In this document: piece after piece, positions 41,908 to 51,970 of the stretch | Layout of the letters: every line of letters starts with the position of its first letter | Position numbering within the stretch: the first letter of the stretch is position 1 | Assembly (NCBI GenBank): GCA_913047795.1 | Contig: CAJWTS010000019.1 | Location: 1 to 53,032, forward strand | From: an uncultured Verrucomicrobiota bacterium | GTDB lineage: Bacteria; Verrucomicrobiota; Kiritimatiellia; CAJWTS01 | Direction: 5' to 3' | DNA: 53,032 nt | The notes under the pieces: generated by a model | Told to the model about the DNA's origin: nothing | The model's input: only the letters and a program-made list of their open reading frames with translations | The model's database searches: none | Program-made: the position numbers and the translations under genes

Positions 41908-44214
41908 TCAGCCTCCTATCCCCACGATCTGGTTGAGATTGGTCTGCATATCGCACAACCGGCGGAACAGGCCGTCCTCCCTGGCCATCAGTTCAGCGTG
42001 GGTGCCCTGTTCCAGCAGTCGCCCCTTATCAAGAACAATCAGCCGGTCGGCATTGCGCAAGGTCGAAAATCGGTGCGCGATCGCGATCGTGGTGCGTCCC
42101 CTGATCAGGTTGCCGACCGCCTCGCGAATCGCCATCTCGGTCTCCGTGTCGACGCTTGAGGTTGCCTCGTCGAGAATCAGGATCCGTGGATCTTTCAATA
42201 TCGCACGTGCGATGCCGATGCGCTGGCGTTCGCCACCCGACAATCGTGTGCCGCGTTCGCCCACGAGCGTATCGTATCCATCCCGGGAGGCGGCGATGAA
42301 CTCGTGTGCGTTGGCGGCGCGTGCGGCACGCATCACATCTTCCTGCGTTGCATGGGGATTGGCGTAGGCGATGTTCTCCGCGATGGTCCCATGAAAGAGA
42401 TGTGGATCCTGCAGCACCATACCGATCTGTTGACGCAGGCTGTGCATGGTCACATCGCGGACGTCGACCCCGTCAATTTCAATTGTACCGGAGTCTACAT
42501 CGTAGAAGCGGGCCAGCAGGCTGATGACCGTACTCTTGCCGGCGCCGCTTGCGCCAACGACACCGATCATTTCACCCGGGTGAATCGCAAACGACACGTC
42601 CCGCATAACGTCCGCGCCAGGCTCATAGGCAAAGGTCACATTTTTGAATTCGACGCGCCCGTCGATCGGGCGCAATTTCGCACCCGACGCCGGATCCTTA
42701 ACGAGCGGTTCGGCGTCGATGACTTCAAACACGCGCTGAGCGGACGTCGTGGCACGTTGAAAGCGCTGGCTCAGACGGCTTAAATTCGTCAGGGGAACGT
42801 AGAATCGCCACAGATAGTTAACAAAGGCAATCAAGGTGCCGAGCGTGACGCCACCACCCACAATCACCATATACCCTCCATAGCCCCATATGAGAGCAAA
42901 TCCCATAGCGGTCACGAACTGCGTGGTGGGATGAAACCGGGCAAAGGTACGGGCGGCGTCTACGGCCGCGTCTCGGTATTCGCTACTGCGCGTATCGAAT
43001 CGCTCCGACTCCCGCGACTCCTGCGCGAAGGCCTTCACGATGCGTACGCCTGAGACCACGTCGGTCATCAGCGCTGTCAGGCGCGATCGCTTGCGCCATA
43101 CCGCGTGAAAGATTCGACGGATGCGCTTGATAAACCGAACGGTAAGGAAGATGACAATCGGCGCCGGTATGAACGTCACGAGCGTCAGGGTCGGGCTCAA
43201 TATCGACATGATCACGATGATGACCACGATCGTCATGATATCGCGCAGGACATCCTGGAACCCGTCGGACAGGAAATCCTGAAGATTGTTGGTATCCGAC
43301 GTAACACGATCGATGATCCACCCCGTATTTTTTCGGTCGTAGAATTCCAGCGACAACGTCTGCAGGTGATCGTAAACGTCCTTGCGCAGTTCGAAAACCA
43401 CGCGTTGCCCGAGCCAGGCAACCAGGTACGCACGCAGCCCGGAAAACAGCGCACTGAACGCGTAGATGGAGACGATACCGGCAATGATCCACGCGAACAG
43501 TGTCAGATCGCGATTGGGAATCACCTTGTCGATGAGGATCATGGTCAAGATCGGCTGCGTCATCTCGACCGCGGTGATCATCAAGATCAACATCAGGGCA
43601 CCGGCTGCCTGCATCCTGAACGGTCGCAATCGCGCCAACAAACGGCCCAGAAGTCGCCGCCGATCCAGGCAGTCGGGGCAGACGCCAAGGCGAACCGGTA
43701 TCGGCTTGCCGCAGGTTTCACACGAATCCGTGCGCGGCGCGACTTGCCTCCGCCAGTCGCGTGCTCCGTCATCAGTCTCCGGCCCAGCCCTGTCTGGATA
43801 CTGCTGCTGCAGTAGCGCGTTTGCTTCGTCCAGCGCCGCGAGCACGTTTGGCGAAGCGGCCCAGGTAAAGCGTGCCACTGACTCCGCGCGTTGCTCCCAT
43901 CGAATCTGGATGAACCCACAGCCCTGCATGCTCTCCGGCCTCAAGTCGATTACGCCCGCGAGCGGGATGCGATGCACGAGGTCATAGCCCCCGGAGGTCG
44001 AGGACACGACCAGTAGTTCATTCGTTGTTAACAGACACCAACCGTCGCCGAAGGAGCCGTCCGGGCGCAGGTCAAGCGGGATAACAACCCGGGGCATGAC
44101 ACGCACACCCGTGGTCTGCGCCAGCCAATCCAGAACGGCGGAGGGGACAGCGGCGGCGATGTCCGACGGATCCGATGCGTCGGCAGGAGGATGCCCGCGA
44201 TTCATACGATCCAT
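41908..44214 (-). CDS. ABC exporter (fused permease and ATPase) with N-terminal extension
   Basis: 768 residues, longer than usual half-transporters (~580) because of a ~190-residue N-terminal extension. That part has a PH-like beta region (LLTTNELLVVSSTSGGYDLV; PLAGVIDLRPESMQGCGFIQ) and a four-Cys zinc ribbon (CETCGKPIPVRLGVCPDC) just before the first helix. Six membrane segments follow (LMLILMITAVEMTQPILTMI onward). The ATPase has Walker A GASGAGKST, Q-loop, signature LSGGERQR, Walker B RILILDEATSSVD and H-loop AHRFS. The protein would dimerise in the inner membrane and export a lipid, peptide or glycan-linked substrate. It is coupled to the DUF1854 gene. The start codon lacks a clear ribosome binding site. 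Confidence 0.9.
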   Translation of the reverse strand: MDRMNRGHPPADASDPSDIAAAVPSAVLDWLAQTTGVRVMPRVVIPLDLRPDGSFGDGWCLLTTNELLVVSSTSGGYDLVHRIPLAGVIDLRPESMQGCGFIQIRWEQRAESVARFTWAASPNVLAALDEANALLQQQYPDRAGPETDDGARDWRRQVAPRTDSCETCGKPIPVRLGVCPDCLDRRRLLGRLLARLRPFRMQAAGALMLILMITAVEMTQPILTMILIDKVIPNRDLTLFAWIIAGIVSIYAFSALFSGLRAYLVAWLGQRVVFELRKDVYDHLQTLSLEFYDRKNTGWIIDRVTSDTNNLQDFLSDGFQDVLRDIMTIVVIIVIMSILSPTLTLVTFIPAPIVIFLTVRFIKRIRRIFHAVWRKRSRLTALMTDVVSGVRIVKAFAQESRESERFDTRSSEYRDAAVDAARTFARFHPTTQFVTAMGFALIWGYGGYMVIVGGGVTLGTLIAFVNYLWRFYVPLTNLSRLSQRFQRATTSAQRVFEVIDAEPLVKDPASGAKLRPIDGRVEFKNVTFAYEPGADVMRDVSFAIHPGEMIGVVGASGAGKSTVISLLARFYDVDSGTIEIDGVDVRDVTMHSLRQQIGMVLQDPHLFHGTIAENIAYANPHATQEDVMRAARAANAHEFIAASRDGYDTLVGERGTRLSGGERQRIGIARAILKDPRILILDEATSSVDTETEMAIREAVGNLIRGRTTIAIAHRFSTLRNADRLIVLDKGRLLEQGTHAELMAREDGLFRRLCDMQTNLNQIVGIGG

Positions 44215-44286
44215 ACGAGGACGCGCAGAACGGACGCGTTTTTCTCCATCACCGCCGCCGCCGGTATGGGCCCGCGTGATGCACGC

Positions 44287-47200
44287 CTACGCGTCCTTCT
44301 TGTTCTCATTCTTCTTCGCCGGCGCCTGCGGCTCGACAATAAAGAGCAGGTCCTCCACATTCACGGCCTGGCCGGTGCTGGGAATGATCTTGACGACCCG
44401 ATACTCGCAATTGGAGTCATAGAGATCTTTGCCGTTGGCGTTGTACGAACTCAGGGTCAGGGGCGTAAACAGCTTCATCGCCTCCAGTAGACAGAGCTTT
44501 GAATCCGTCGTAATGACGTCGTCGACACTGATGAAATCCTTATCGCTCGGAGACGGCGCGGTATAGAAGACACCCGGCGACGGAGCCATGACTTTGAGTT
44601 CCTTCGACCCTTCGATCTTGATCGCGTCACCGTCCAGGGCGAGCATCCGAATATCGGCAGTGGCTTCGATTTCGCGGCTCAATTCCTCGACATCGATCCG
44701 GCGCAAGAATGCGCTGACATAGCCGGTATCGTAGGACCCGGAACGGAAAACCTCGTCGGACAGGATCCGCTGGAGCAGCGGGATATTGGTGCAGATGCCC
44801 CGAATGCGAACGCGGCCGAGATAAGCGACCAGTTGCTCGACCGTGTCCTCGCGCGTCTCGCCGCGACAGATGATCTGCAGGATCATGTTGTCATAAAAAG
44901 GCGGGACTTCCTTACCCGGCGCAATACAGGACAGAACGGCGATGCCCTTCTCTTCCGGAATTTCGCAGGCGGTCACCTTGCCCGGTGAAGGCTTGAAAAC
45001 AACGTCGCCATGGGTGTCGAACCCGGCCATCTCGGCGTTGACGCGAACCTCCATGGCGTAGCCCCTCGGATCAACCACGTACTCGTCGATGCGTTGTCCC
45101 GATGCGATTTCGAATTGGGCCTGCACGATGTCGATCCCGGTCACCAACTCCGTGACCGGGTGTTCGATCTGCAGCCGCGTATTCATTTCCATGAAGTAGA
45201 TATCGCCGGCCTTGATGTCATAGATAAACTCAATCGTGCCCGCGCCGAAGTAATCAATTTCGTCAGCAATCGCAGCGGTATAAGAATAGACTGATTGCTC
45301 GAGATGCTGCGGCAGGATGTCCGACCCGGATTCCTCGACGATTTTCTGGTTGTTTCGTTGCACCGTGCAGTCGCGCAGGCCAAGAATTTTCGTATTGCCG
45401 AATTTGTCACGCAGCAACTGGACCTCGACGTGCCGCATTGATTCGACAAATTTCTCGAGATACACATCGCTGTTGCCGAAGGCACTACGCGCCTCGGCGG
45501 AAATTTGCATGAAGAGATCGTTGAAGTCGTCCGGATTTTCCACGACTTGAATGCCCTTGCCGCCTCCACCGTGAACGGCCTTGATCAAAATCGGGTAACC
45601 AATCTGGGCGGCAAGTTTTTTGGCGGATTGCGAATTGGTCACGATACCGCGGCTGCCGGGTACGACCGGCACGTCGAGCCTGATCGCCGTATTGATCGCG
45701 TTGGATTTGTTACCCATCATTTCCATGCTCTTGACCGACGGCCCGACGAAGTTCAGGCCGTGGCGGCGGCAGAGCTCCGCAAATTGCGAGTTCTCCGATA
45801 GGAACCCGATGCCGGGGTGAATCGCGTCGACCTTCTCGCGCTCAGCGACGGTAATGACGCTCTGCGCATTGAGATAGCTCTCGTCCGGAGTATTGCCGCC
45901 AATACAAACCACGCGATCATCCTCCTTAGCCATTTCGGCGACCGGCGACTCGGAATCGGCATCCGACACGACCAGTACGGCCGGGATCTTAAGGTCATGG
46001 CATTTGTGGAGCAGCTTTGCGGCCGGGCATCCACGGGCATGCAACAAGACGCGGCGAATGGGCCGCATGAGGCTCACGTCGTCGACTTCTTCCTCCGCCG
46101 GGCCGTCCTCGCTTTCATCCACCTCGGGGGCCAGTACGCCTTCCAGCGCGCGTTCCATAACCTCTTCGACACTCAGCGTCGCGCGGGGGATGCGCGCGTC
46201 AATTTCAACCAGTCGATCATCGAGGTCCGGCGCAAAGGGATGGCGCACGAGACCTTGCATTGCCCCCTCAACTTCCGAGAGATAGTTACTCAAGGTCGAC
46301 GTCGCGGGAAGGTAGGACGGCACGACGATCTGGCCCGCGAAGGGCATGTTCGTGCCGGACAAGTAGTACGTCTGCACAAGCGGATGGGTCACAAAGCTGG
46401 CCTGTGCACCGCCGGTACAATCTCCGAATCCGAAACAGACGACAGGCAGGTTGTTGTCCCGAATAAAGCGGGTGATACGGTCGTTCATGATCGGCATCGA
46501 AAACAGGGCCCCCGCGCCTTCCTTGGTCTGCATGCCGCCCGAAGAAATGAAGCAGATGAGCGGCAGACTTCGATCGACACAGACTTCGAGTAATTGACAA
46601 AACTTCTCGGCACTGGCCATGTCGAAGGCGCCGGCCTGGAACTGCAGGTTCGAGATCGCTACGCCAACCTGGCGGCCATCCGGAACCCGCGCCAGGCCAG
46701 TGATCAGCCCGCAGGGCTGGGTCCCGCGGGAAAGGGTCTGTTCGATCGAGATTCGAAAACCGGGGAAATGGTGCGGATCTGCACTCATCAAGTCACCGCT
46801 TTGTTCATCAAAATCCGTGAAATAGCGCTCGATGATCGCCTGCGGATGCACCGCGCCCGACTTCTTGACCTTGAGCAATAGGTCCTGAATGAGCAGGTCG
46901 CGATAGGCAATAGTCAGGCGATTCCAGAAGTCCTTCACGCCGATGTTACGCGGATTGATACTTCCATCGTAACGACGTTCGCCGCGCTGGGCGGTATAGT
47001 GTCGCGGCAGGAGTTGTTCGAAGACGAAGGTGATGATCGCGAAGAGCGGCTCCGATACGCGCGGAAATACGTGTCGCTTCCAGGCTTCGACCGACTTCAA
47101 CACCTCACTGCGCGACGGATACTCAAGGAACTCGTTGAGCCACTCCTGGAACTGGACCGTGAGTCGCTGCTGACCTTCCCGCTCCGGCTCGGAACTGCGC

Positions 47201-48867
47201 ACCGCCAGTTCGCGCGTGGCCTGCTCGAGCGCGGGCTCGATTAGTCCGCGCACAGAGTCCTCGGCGATGATGTTGTATTCATTCGCCTCGCGCGCGATGG
47301 CACGCAAGTTCTCAATGATCGCATCGTATATTGAATCGAAAATCAGCAAATTCTCGCATTGATGGACGAAGGACTCGCGGACAGCCTCGTGGCGGGCAAC
47401 GTCGAGCACGGTCGCATTCACTGCGGAGTCGATCTCGGACGAGGTGGCGTCGGACCGCAGGTACTCGATCAGGGCCAGAAAATTGCCGTGGGCATCAATT
47501 TTCCAGAGATTGTAGAGATAACAGGCGGCGGCGGTCGTCAGCCGCGACAGCGCCTGCTCATAGTTCGCCCGCGGGGAACCAAGAAGCGCGCGGGCGATGC
47601 GACCGCGTTCCTGGGGTAGCGCCTTGTACCGGCTCTGGAAGGTCCGCCAATCTTTCTGCAGGTTGTCGTCGTAACGAAGCTCGAGCGGATCGCCAAGCCA
47701 CTCCTCGAAGGCCTTGCGGCGTTCCTCCTCCGCGCGTTTCTGGAGGTCCCCTTCCGGGATTTCGTGGCCGGCCAGACGGCCGTAGCTGGACGTGTGGATC
47801 GATTGAATCTTGCGCCGTAATCCAAGGTAGCGCAGGTAGCGAAACGAGGCGCCGAAAACGTTGAGCTGGCTGGTCGGGCTCTCGGCCGAAGACAGCACCG
47901 TCGCGTCATCCATCTGCTTAAGATGCTTGTCCGGACTCAGGTAGCGCGTGATGCTGCGCCGGTAGTGTTCGAATATGAACGGGCTGCGACGCACGAAATC
48001 CTGAGCGCGTTGTTCGATGTAGGCGATGCTGGTCATGATCGCCTTCTTCAGGTTTTCGACGTTGTTCCGCTCGCCGGGGACATAGTCAATGATGCCGTCG
48101 ATGTAACCCTGGGTGTAGAGTTCGTAAGCCGAAACGCCGACGTACTTGGCGCATTCCTGCCAGGAGAGGTCGTACTTGCGCGCAATGCTGGCCAGCCCCT
48201 TGGGATGGATCGTATTGAAAACACCATCGCGCACGGAGAGGAGAATGTTGGTCGTCGCCAGCGGGATCGCGCCGCCGGAATAACCCTGACCAAACACAAT
48301 ACCGACGGTGGGTGTATCGATCTGCGCCATCTCGGCGATCAGGTGCGAGATCGTGTGGGCCTGGTTGTTCCTGTTGGCCTCCTCGCCCGCATCGGCCCCG
48401 GGCGTATCGATGAACGTGATGATTGGCAGGCGTCGATGTGTAAACTCGCGCACGGCATCGACGGCCAACTGGTGATGCTGCGGCATCCACACGCCGTTGT
48501 TTTCGCTGCGCTCCTGAGCGAGAAACCCGACGCGGCGTTCAACGCCGCCGTGTTCAAGGATCACCTCGGCCGCGTAAAGCGGTCCTTCTTCGGTCTTACG
48601 CAGCACCTCACCGCGCAAGCGGCGAATGGCAGTTTTGGCGCTCGTGCGCGACGGATCTTCCGACGGCAATACGCATTGCGCGAGGTACTCATCGACGGGC
48701 AGCGCGCGCAATTCCTCGAGTCGCGCCTGGACATCGTGACGCAGAACGAGGCCTTCGATCAGGTTCGCGAACGCGGGGTCCACCGTCTCCGGAAAGAGCG
48801 AGAAGTCGCCGGCCATTCGCTCGGCTCGGATAAACAGGGAATCGGCCTTGAATTTATTGCGTGCCAT
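44287..48867 (-). CDS. Single-chain acyl-CoA carboxylase: carboxyltransferase alpha- and beta-like, biotin carboxylase, BCCP
   Basis: 1526 residues. The N-terminal ~60-330 is AccA-like (TFIDTPGADAGEEANRNNQA, QGYSGGAIPLATTNILLS). A helical linker follows. Residues ~640-920 are AccD-like (FQAGAFDMASAEKFCQLLEV, FISSGGMQTKEGAGALFSMP). After an acidic linker, ~955-1400 is a biotin carboxylase with ATP-grasp glycine loop (IKAVHGGGGKGIQ), MNTRLQIEHPVTELVTG and AVHPGIGFLSEN-like blocks. The C-terminal domain carries the biotinylation motif LLEAMKLF. It would carboxylate acetyl-CoA or another acyl-CoA. The usual order in fused eukaryotic and actinobacterial forms is BC-BCCP-CT; here CT comes first, with alpha before beta. 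The acyl specificity is not evident. It is separate in position from the KS/ACP block but could supply its malonyl units. Confidence 0.9.
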   Translation of the reverse strand: MARNKFKADSLFIRAERMAGDFSLFPETVDPAFANLIEGLVLRHDVQARLEELRALPVDEYLAQCVLPSEDPSRTSAKTAIRRLRGEVLRKTEEGPLYAAEVILEHGGVERRVGFLAQERSENNGVWMPQHHQLAVDAVREFTHRRLPIITFIDTPGADAGEEANRNNQAHTISHLIAEMAQIDTPTVGIVFGQGYSGGAIPLATTNILLSVRDGVFNTIHPKGLASIARKYDLSWQECAKYVGVSAYELYTQGYIDGIIDYVPGERNNVENLKKAIMTSIAYIEQRAQDFVRRSPFIFEHYRRSITRYLSPDKHLKQMDDATVLSSAESPTSQLNVFGASFRYLRYLGLRRKIQSIHTSSYGRLAGHEIPEGDLQKRAEEERRKAFEEWLGDPLELRYDDNLQKDWRTFQSRYKALPQERGRIARALLGSPRANYEQALSRLTTAAACYLYNLWKIDAHGNFLALIEYLRSDATSSEIDSAVNATVLDVARHEAVRESFVHQCENLLIFDSIYDAIIENLRAIAREANEYNIIAEDSVRGLIEPALEQATRELAVRSSEPEREGQQRLTVQFQEWLNEFLEYPSRSEVLKSVEAWKRHVFPRVSEPLFAIITFVFEQLLPRHYTAQRGERRYDGSINPRNIGVKDFWNRLTIAYRDLLIQDLLLKVKKSGAVHPQAIIERYFTDFDEQSGDLMSADPHHFPGFRISIEQTLSRGTQPCGLITGLARVPDGRQVGVAISNLQFQAGAFDMASAEKFCQLLEVCVDRSLPLICFISSGGMQTKEGAGALFSMPIMNDRITRFIRDNNLPVVCFGFGDCTGGAQASFVTHPLVQTYYLSGTNMPFAGQIVVPSYLPATSTLSNYLSEVEGAMQGLVRHPFAPDLDDRLVEIDARIPRATLSVEEVMERALEGVLAPEVDESEDGPAEEEVDDVSLMRPIRRVLLHARGCPAAKLLHKCHDLKIPAVLVVSDADSESPVAEMAKEDDRVVCIGGNTPDESYLNAQSVITVAEREKVDAIHPGIGFLSENSQFAELCRRHGLNFVGPSVKSMEMMGNKSNAINTAIRLDVPVVPGSRGIVTNSQSAKKLAAQIGYPILIKAVHGGGGKGIQVVENPDDFNDLFMQISAEARSAFGNSDVYLEKFVESMRHVEVQLLRDKFGNTKILGLRDCTVQRNNQKIVEESGSDILPQHLEQSVYSYTAAIADEIDYFGAGTIEFIYDIKAGDIYFMEMNTRLQIEHPVTELVTGIDIVQAQFEIASGQRIDEYVVDPRGYAMEVRVNAEMAGFDTHGDVVFKPSPGKVTACEIPEEKGIAVLSCIAPGKEVPPFYDNMILQIICRGETREDTVEQLVAYLGRVRIRGICTNIPLLQRILSDEVFRSGSYDTGYVSAFLRRIDVEELSREIEATADIRMLALDGDAIKIEGSKELKVMAPSPGVFYTAPSPSDKDFISVDDVITTDSKLCLLEAMKLFTPLTLSSYNANGKDLYDSNCEYRVVKIIPSTGQAVNVEDLLFIVEPQAPAKKNENKKDA

Positions 48868-48908
48868 GGTGCGCCGTCATTACGCCGATCGTACCGATCG
48901 GCATCAAT

Positions 48909-50162
48909 TTACATGTTGGCCGCGACGGCCTCTCCAAATTCGCTGCATTTCAAAAGGGTTGCACCCTCCATCAGCCGTTCGAAGTCGTACGTGACGCGTC
49001 CGGATTTAATCGTTTCTTCGACGCCATTGACCACCCGGTCCGCCGCCTCGGACCACCCCATGTAGCGCAACATCATCTCGCCGGATAGGATCAGCGATCC
49101 CGGATTAACTTTATCCTGGCCCGCGTATTTCGGCGCCGTGCCGTGTGTTGCTTCGAATATAGCTGTACCCGAATCGTAATTAATATTCGCGCCCGGAGCA
49201 ATTCCGATTCCGCCCACACAGGCGGCCAGGGCGTCGGAAACATAGTCGCCGTTCAGGTTCATGGTGGCGATGACAGAGTACTCGCGCGGACGCGTCAGGA
49301 TCTGTTGCAAAAACGCATCCGCAATGACGTCCTTGACCAGGACCTTGCCCTCCGGTGCGTTCCAATCGCAATCTTCCGCAGCGACGGCCACATCACTGAG
49401 TTCGTTGCGCACGAGATCATAACACCAGCTCTTGAAGGCGCCCTCGGTAAACTTCATGATGTTACCCTTGTGCACGATGGTCACGCTCGGCAGTCCATTG
49501 TCGACGGCGTACTTCACCGCGGCACGCATGAGCCGTTCGGTTCCTTCGCGCGAGATGGGCTTGATTCCAATACCCGACGATTCCGGAAAGCGGATCTTGT
49601 CGACGCCCATTTCGTCTTGCAGAAACGCCAGCACCTTCTCGACTTCGGGCGTGCCGGCTTCCCACTCGACACCGGCGTAGATGTCTTCTGAATTCTCGCG
49701 GAAGATGACCATATTCGTGTATTCCGGATGAACAACTGGCGACGGTACGCCTTCGAACCAGCGTACCGGTCGCAGGCAGACATAAAGATCGAGGACTTGG
49801 CGCAGGGCCACGTTAAGCGAGCGGATACCCCCGCCGACCGGTGTCGTGAGTGGCCCCTTGATCGCAACGAGAAATTCGCGGACGGCCTCGAGTGTTTCAT
49901 CCGGAAGCCAGGTGCCCTCGCCGTATACCTCGTTGGCCTTCTCGCCGGCATAGATCTCCATCCACGCCACACGGCGTTCGCCGCCATACGCTTTTTCGAC
50001 CGCTGCGTTCCATACGGTCATTGCCGCCGCGGTGATGTCGGCGCCAATTCCGTCACCCTCGATAAAGGGAAGAATTGGATTCTCGGGTACATGGAGCACA
50101 CCCCCCTCACCCCTCGTAATTTTCGCGCCGTCTGCGGGCACCTGTATCTTGTCGTAAGCCAT
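48909..50162 (-). CDS. icd: Isocitrate dehydrogenase (NADP-dependent type)
   Basis: 417 residues with AAGGAC before the ATG. The family motifs are present: [13 protein letters not shown], the regulatory/substrate Ser in [47 protein letters not shown] and [19 protein letters not shown], followed by [12 protein letters not shown]. Length and motifs match the E. coli-type enzyme of the citric acid cycle, which converts isocitrate to 2-oxoglutarate in the cytoplasm. The cofactor choice is inferred from family and not proved here. It lies 41 bases from the carboxylase gene on the same strand. Confidence 0.95.
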   Translation of the reverse strand: MAYDKIQVPADGAKITRGEGGVLHVPENPILPFIEGDGIGADITAAAMTVWNAAVEKAYGGERRVAWMEIYAGEKANEVYGEGTWLPDETLEAVREFLVAIKGPLTTPVGGGIRSLNVALRQVLDLYVCLRPVRWFEGVPSPVVHPEYTNMVIFRENSEDIYAGVEWEAGTPEVEKVLAFLQDEMGVDKIRFPESSGIGIKPISREGTERLMRAAVKYAVDNGLPSVTIVHKGNIMKFTEGAFKSWCYDLVRNELSDVAVAAEDCDWNAPEGKVLVKDVIADAFLQQILTRPREYSVIATMNLNGDYVSDALAACVGGIGIAPGANINYDSGTAIFEATHGTAPKYAGQDKVNPGSLILSGEMMLRYMGWSEAADRVVNGVEETIKSGRVTYDFERLMEGATLLKCSEFGEAVAANM

Positions 50163-50235
50163 ACTTGTCCTTTTTTTCTCTTTCGTGAATCAGAACACGC
50201 CCGTCCCCTGCAGCGAGCCTGCTCGCGGCATCCAG

Positions 50236-51864
50236 CTACCTTATCTGTCCCCCGGCCGGATCACGGATCGTCGTATCCCGGAGGCACGATTCATCCGCGC
50301 TGGGGTGGTCCAACGTGTAGTGGAGGCCACGGCTCTCGCGCCGCATCATGGCCGAACGGATGATTAAGTCCGCCACGTCTGCGATATTGCGGAGCTCAAG
50401 AATATCCGGCGTCACGAGGTAGTCCAGATAATACTGTCGAATCTCGGCCCGCAGGTTGTGCAGGCGCCGGGCGGCCCGCTCCAGGCGTTTATTGGAACGT
50501 ACGATCCCCACATAGTCCCACATGCAGGTGCGGACCTCATTCCAGTTATGCTCAATCACCACAATCTCGTCACTGGGTACGGCCGCGTGGACCTCCCAAT
50601 CCGGGATCCGGACGGGATCCTTGTCACGGCCCGGAGACGCCGCGGCAATCGCCGAGGCCGTGGCATGACTACAGACCAGGGCCTCCAGTAACGAATTGCT
50701 GGCCAGGCGGTTGGCGCCGTGCAGTCCCGTGCAGGCAACCTCGCCGCAGGCGAACAGGCCCGGCAACGCGGTGGAGCCGTCGGTTCCCGCCTCGATGCCG
50801 CCGCAGAAATAATGCGCCGAAGGCACGATCGGAACCAGATCGCGCGCCATGTCGATGCCGAACTTGAGGCAGATCGTGTAGATATTCGGGAAGCGTCGCG
50901 AGATGAACTGAAATGACTTGTGCCGAATGTCGAGATACATGCACGGCGCGCCACCCGCCTTCATCTCGCTGTCGATTGCTCGCGCCACGATATCACGCGG
51001 CGCGAGCGAGCCGCGCTCATCGTATTTCTCGGCAATCGGCGTACCGTCGGCGTCAACGATCACCCCACCCTCTCCGCGCACGGCCTCGGAAATGAGGAAG
51101 GATTTGGCCACGGGGTGATACAGTGTCGTCGGGTGAAACTGGATGAACTCCATGTTGCGAATGGGAACGCCCGCACGCCAGGCGATCGCAACGCCGTCAC
51201 CCGTCGCGACGTCCGGGTTACTGGTATACAGGTACACCTTCCCCCCGCCACCCGTGGCCAACACCGTGCAGGATGCGTTCACCGCGAAGATTCCACCGGC
51301 CACGGCGTCGCGCGCATAGAAACCAACACAACGATTCGCTTCGACCGCAACCGGCTCGCGTTGCGTGAGCCAACTCGTCGTAATCAAATCGATGACGATG
51401 CAATGTACGCGCACGGTGATATTCGGGTGCGCCATCACGCGCTCGATCAGCACGCGCTCGATCTCCCGGCCGGTCATGTCGTCGCAGTGCAGAACACGCC
51501 GATGCGAATGCCCGCCCTCCTTGCCGAGGTCGTACGATTCGCCATCGTCGGCACTGCGCATGAAACGCAGGCCAAACTGCTCGAGTTCGCGGATGCGGGC
51601 TGGTCCGGCGGCGATGATATCGCGGACGACCTGCGCGTCACACAACCCTCCGCCGGCGTCCAGCGTATCCGCAACGTGCGCGTCGAAGCTGTCTTCGGGA
51701 TCGACCACGCAGGCGACACCGCCCTGCGCCCAGGCCGTATTACAGTCCGCCAGCTCGCGTTTCGTGACCACGAGAACCCGTCCGTGCTCGGCCAGGTGCA
51801 GGGCGCTCAGCAACCCGGCAAGTCCGCTGCCGACGACGGCGAAGTCGGTTTCAATGCAATTCAT
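50236..51864 (-). CDS. nadB: L-aspartate oxidase
   Basis: 542 residues from ATG 51864; an upstream ATG at 51903 adds 13 residues with poor support. The FAD site is DFAVVGSGLAGLLSALHLAE. Other blocks are NTAWAQGGVACVVDPEDSFD, HSHRRVLHCDDMTGREIER, RNMEFIQFHPTTLYHP, EAVRGEGGVIVDADG, SAHYFCGGIEAGTDG, and ACTGLHGANRLASNSLLEAL near the end of the FAD domain. The enzyme oxidises L-aspartate to iminoaspartate, the first step of NAD biosynthesis. nadA and nadC are not nearby. It is divergent from the secreted-protein gene at 51971. Confidence 0.95.
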   Translation of the reverse strand: MNCIETDFAVVGSGLAGLLSALHLAEHGRVLVVTKRELADCNTAWAQGGVACVVDPEDSFDAHVADTLDAGGGLCDAQVVRDIIAAGPARIRELEQFGLRFMRSADDGESYDLGKEGGHSHRRVLHCDDMTGREIERVLIERVMAHPNITVRVHCIVIDLITTSWLTQREPVAVEANRCVGFYARDAVAGGIFAVNASCTVLATGGGGKVYLYTSNPDVATGDGVAIAWRAGVPIRNMEFIQFHPTTLYHPVAKSFLISEAVRGEGGVIVDADGTPIAEKYDERGSLAPRDIVARAIDSEMKAGGAPCMYLDIRHKSFQFISRRFPNIYTICLKFGIDMARDLVPIVPSAHYFCGGIEAGTDGSTALPGLFACGEVACTGLHGANRLASNSLLEALVCSHATASAIAAASPGRDKDPVRIPDWEVHAAVPSDEIVVIEHNWNEVRTCMWDYVGIVRSNKRLERAARRLHNLRAEIRQYYLDYLVTPDILELRNIADVADLIIRSAMMRRESRGLHYTLDHPSADESCLRDTTIRDPAGGQIR

Positions 51865-51970
51865 ACCGAATACTACCCGATCCCGTGGAATGGGAAACGA
51901 CACAATTAGCGTATTTTCGACTTTAAATGCAGCCTTTTCCGATTACCATTCCGCTCGGGAACACGTGACC

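Noticed and set aside
51365..51970. A 202-codon N-terminal extension of the secreted-protein gene
   Set aside because: It is antisense to nadB, and the ATG at 51971 is followed by a proper signal peptide.
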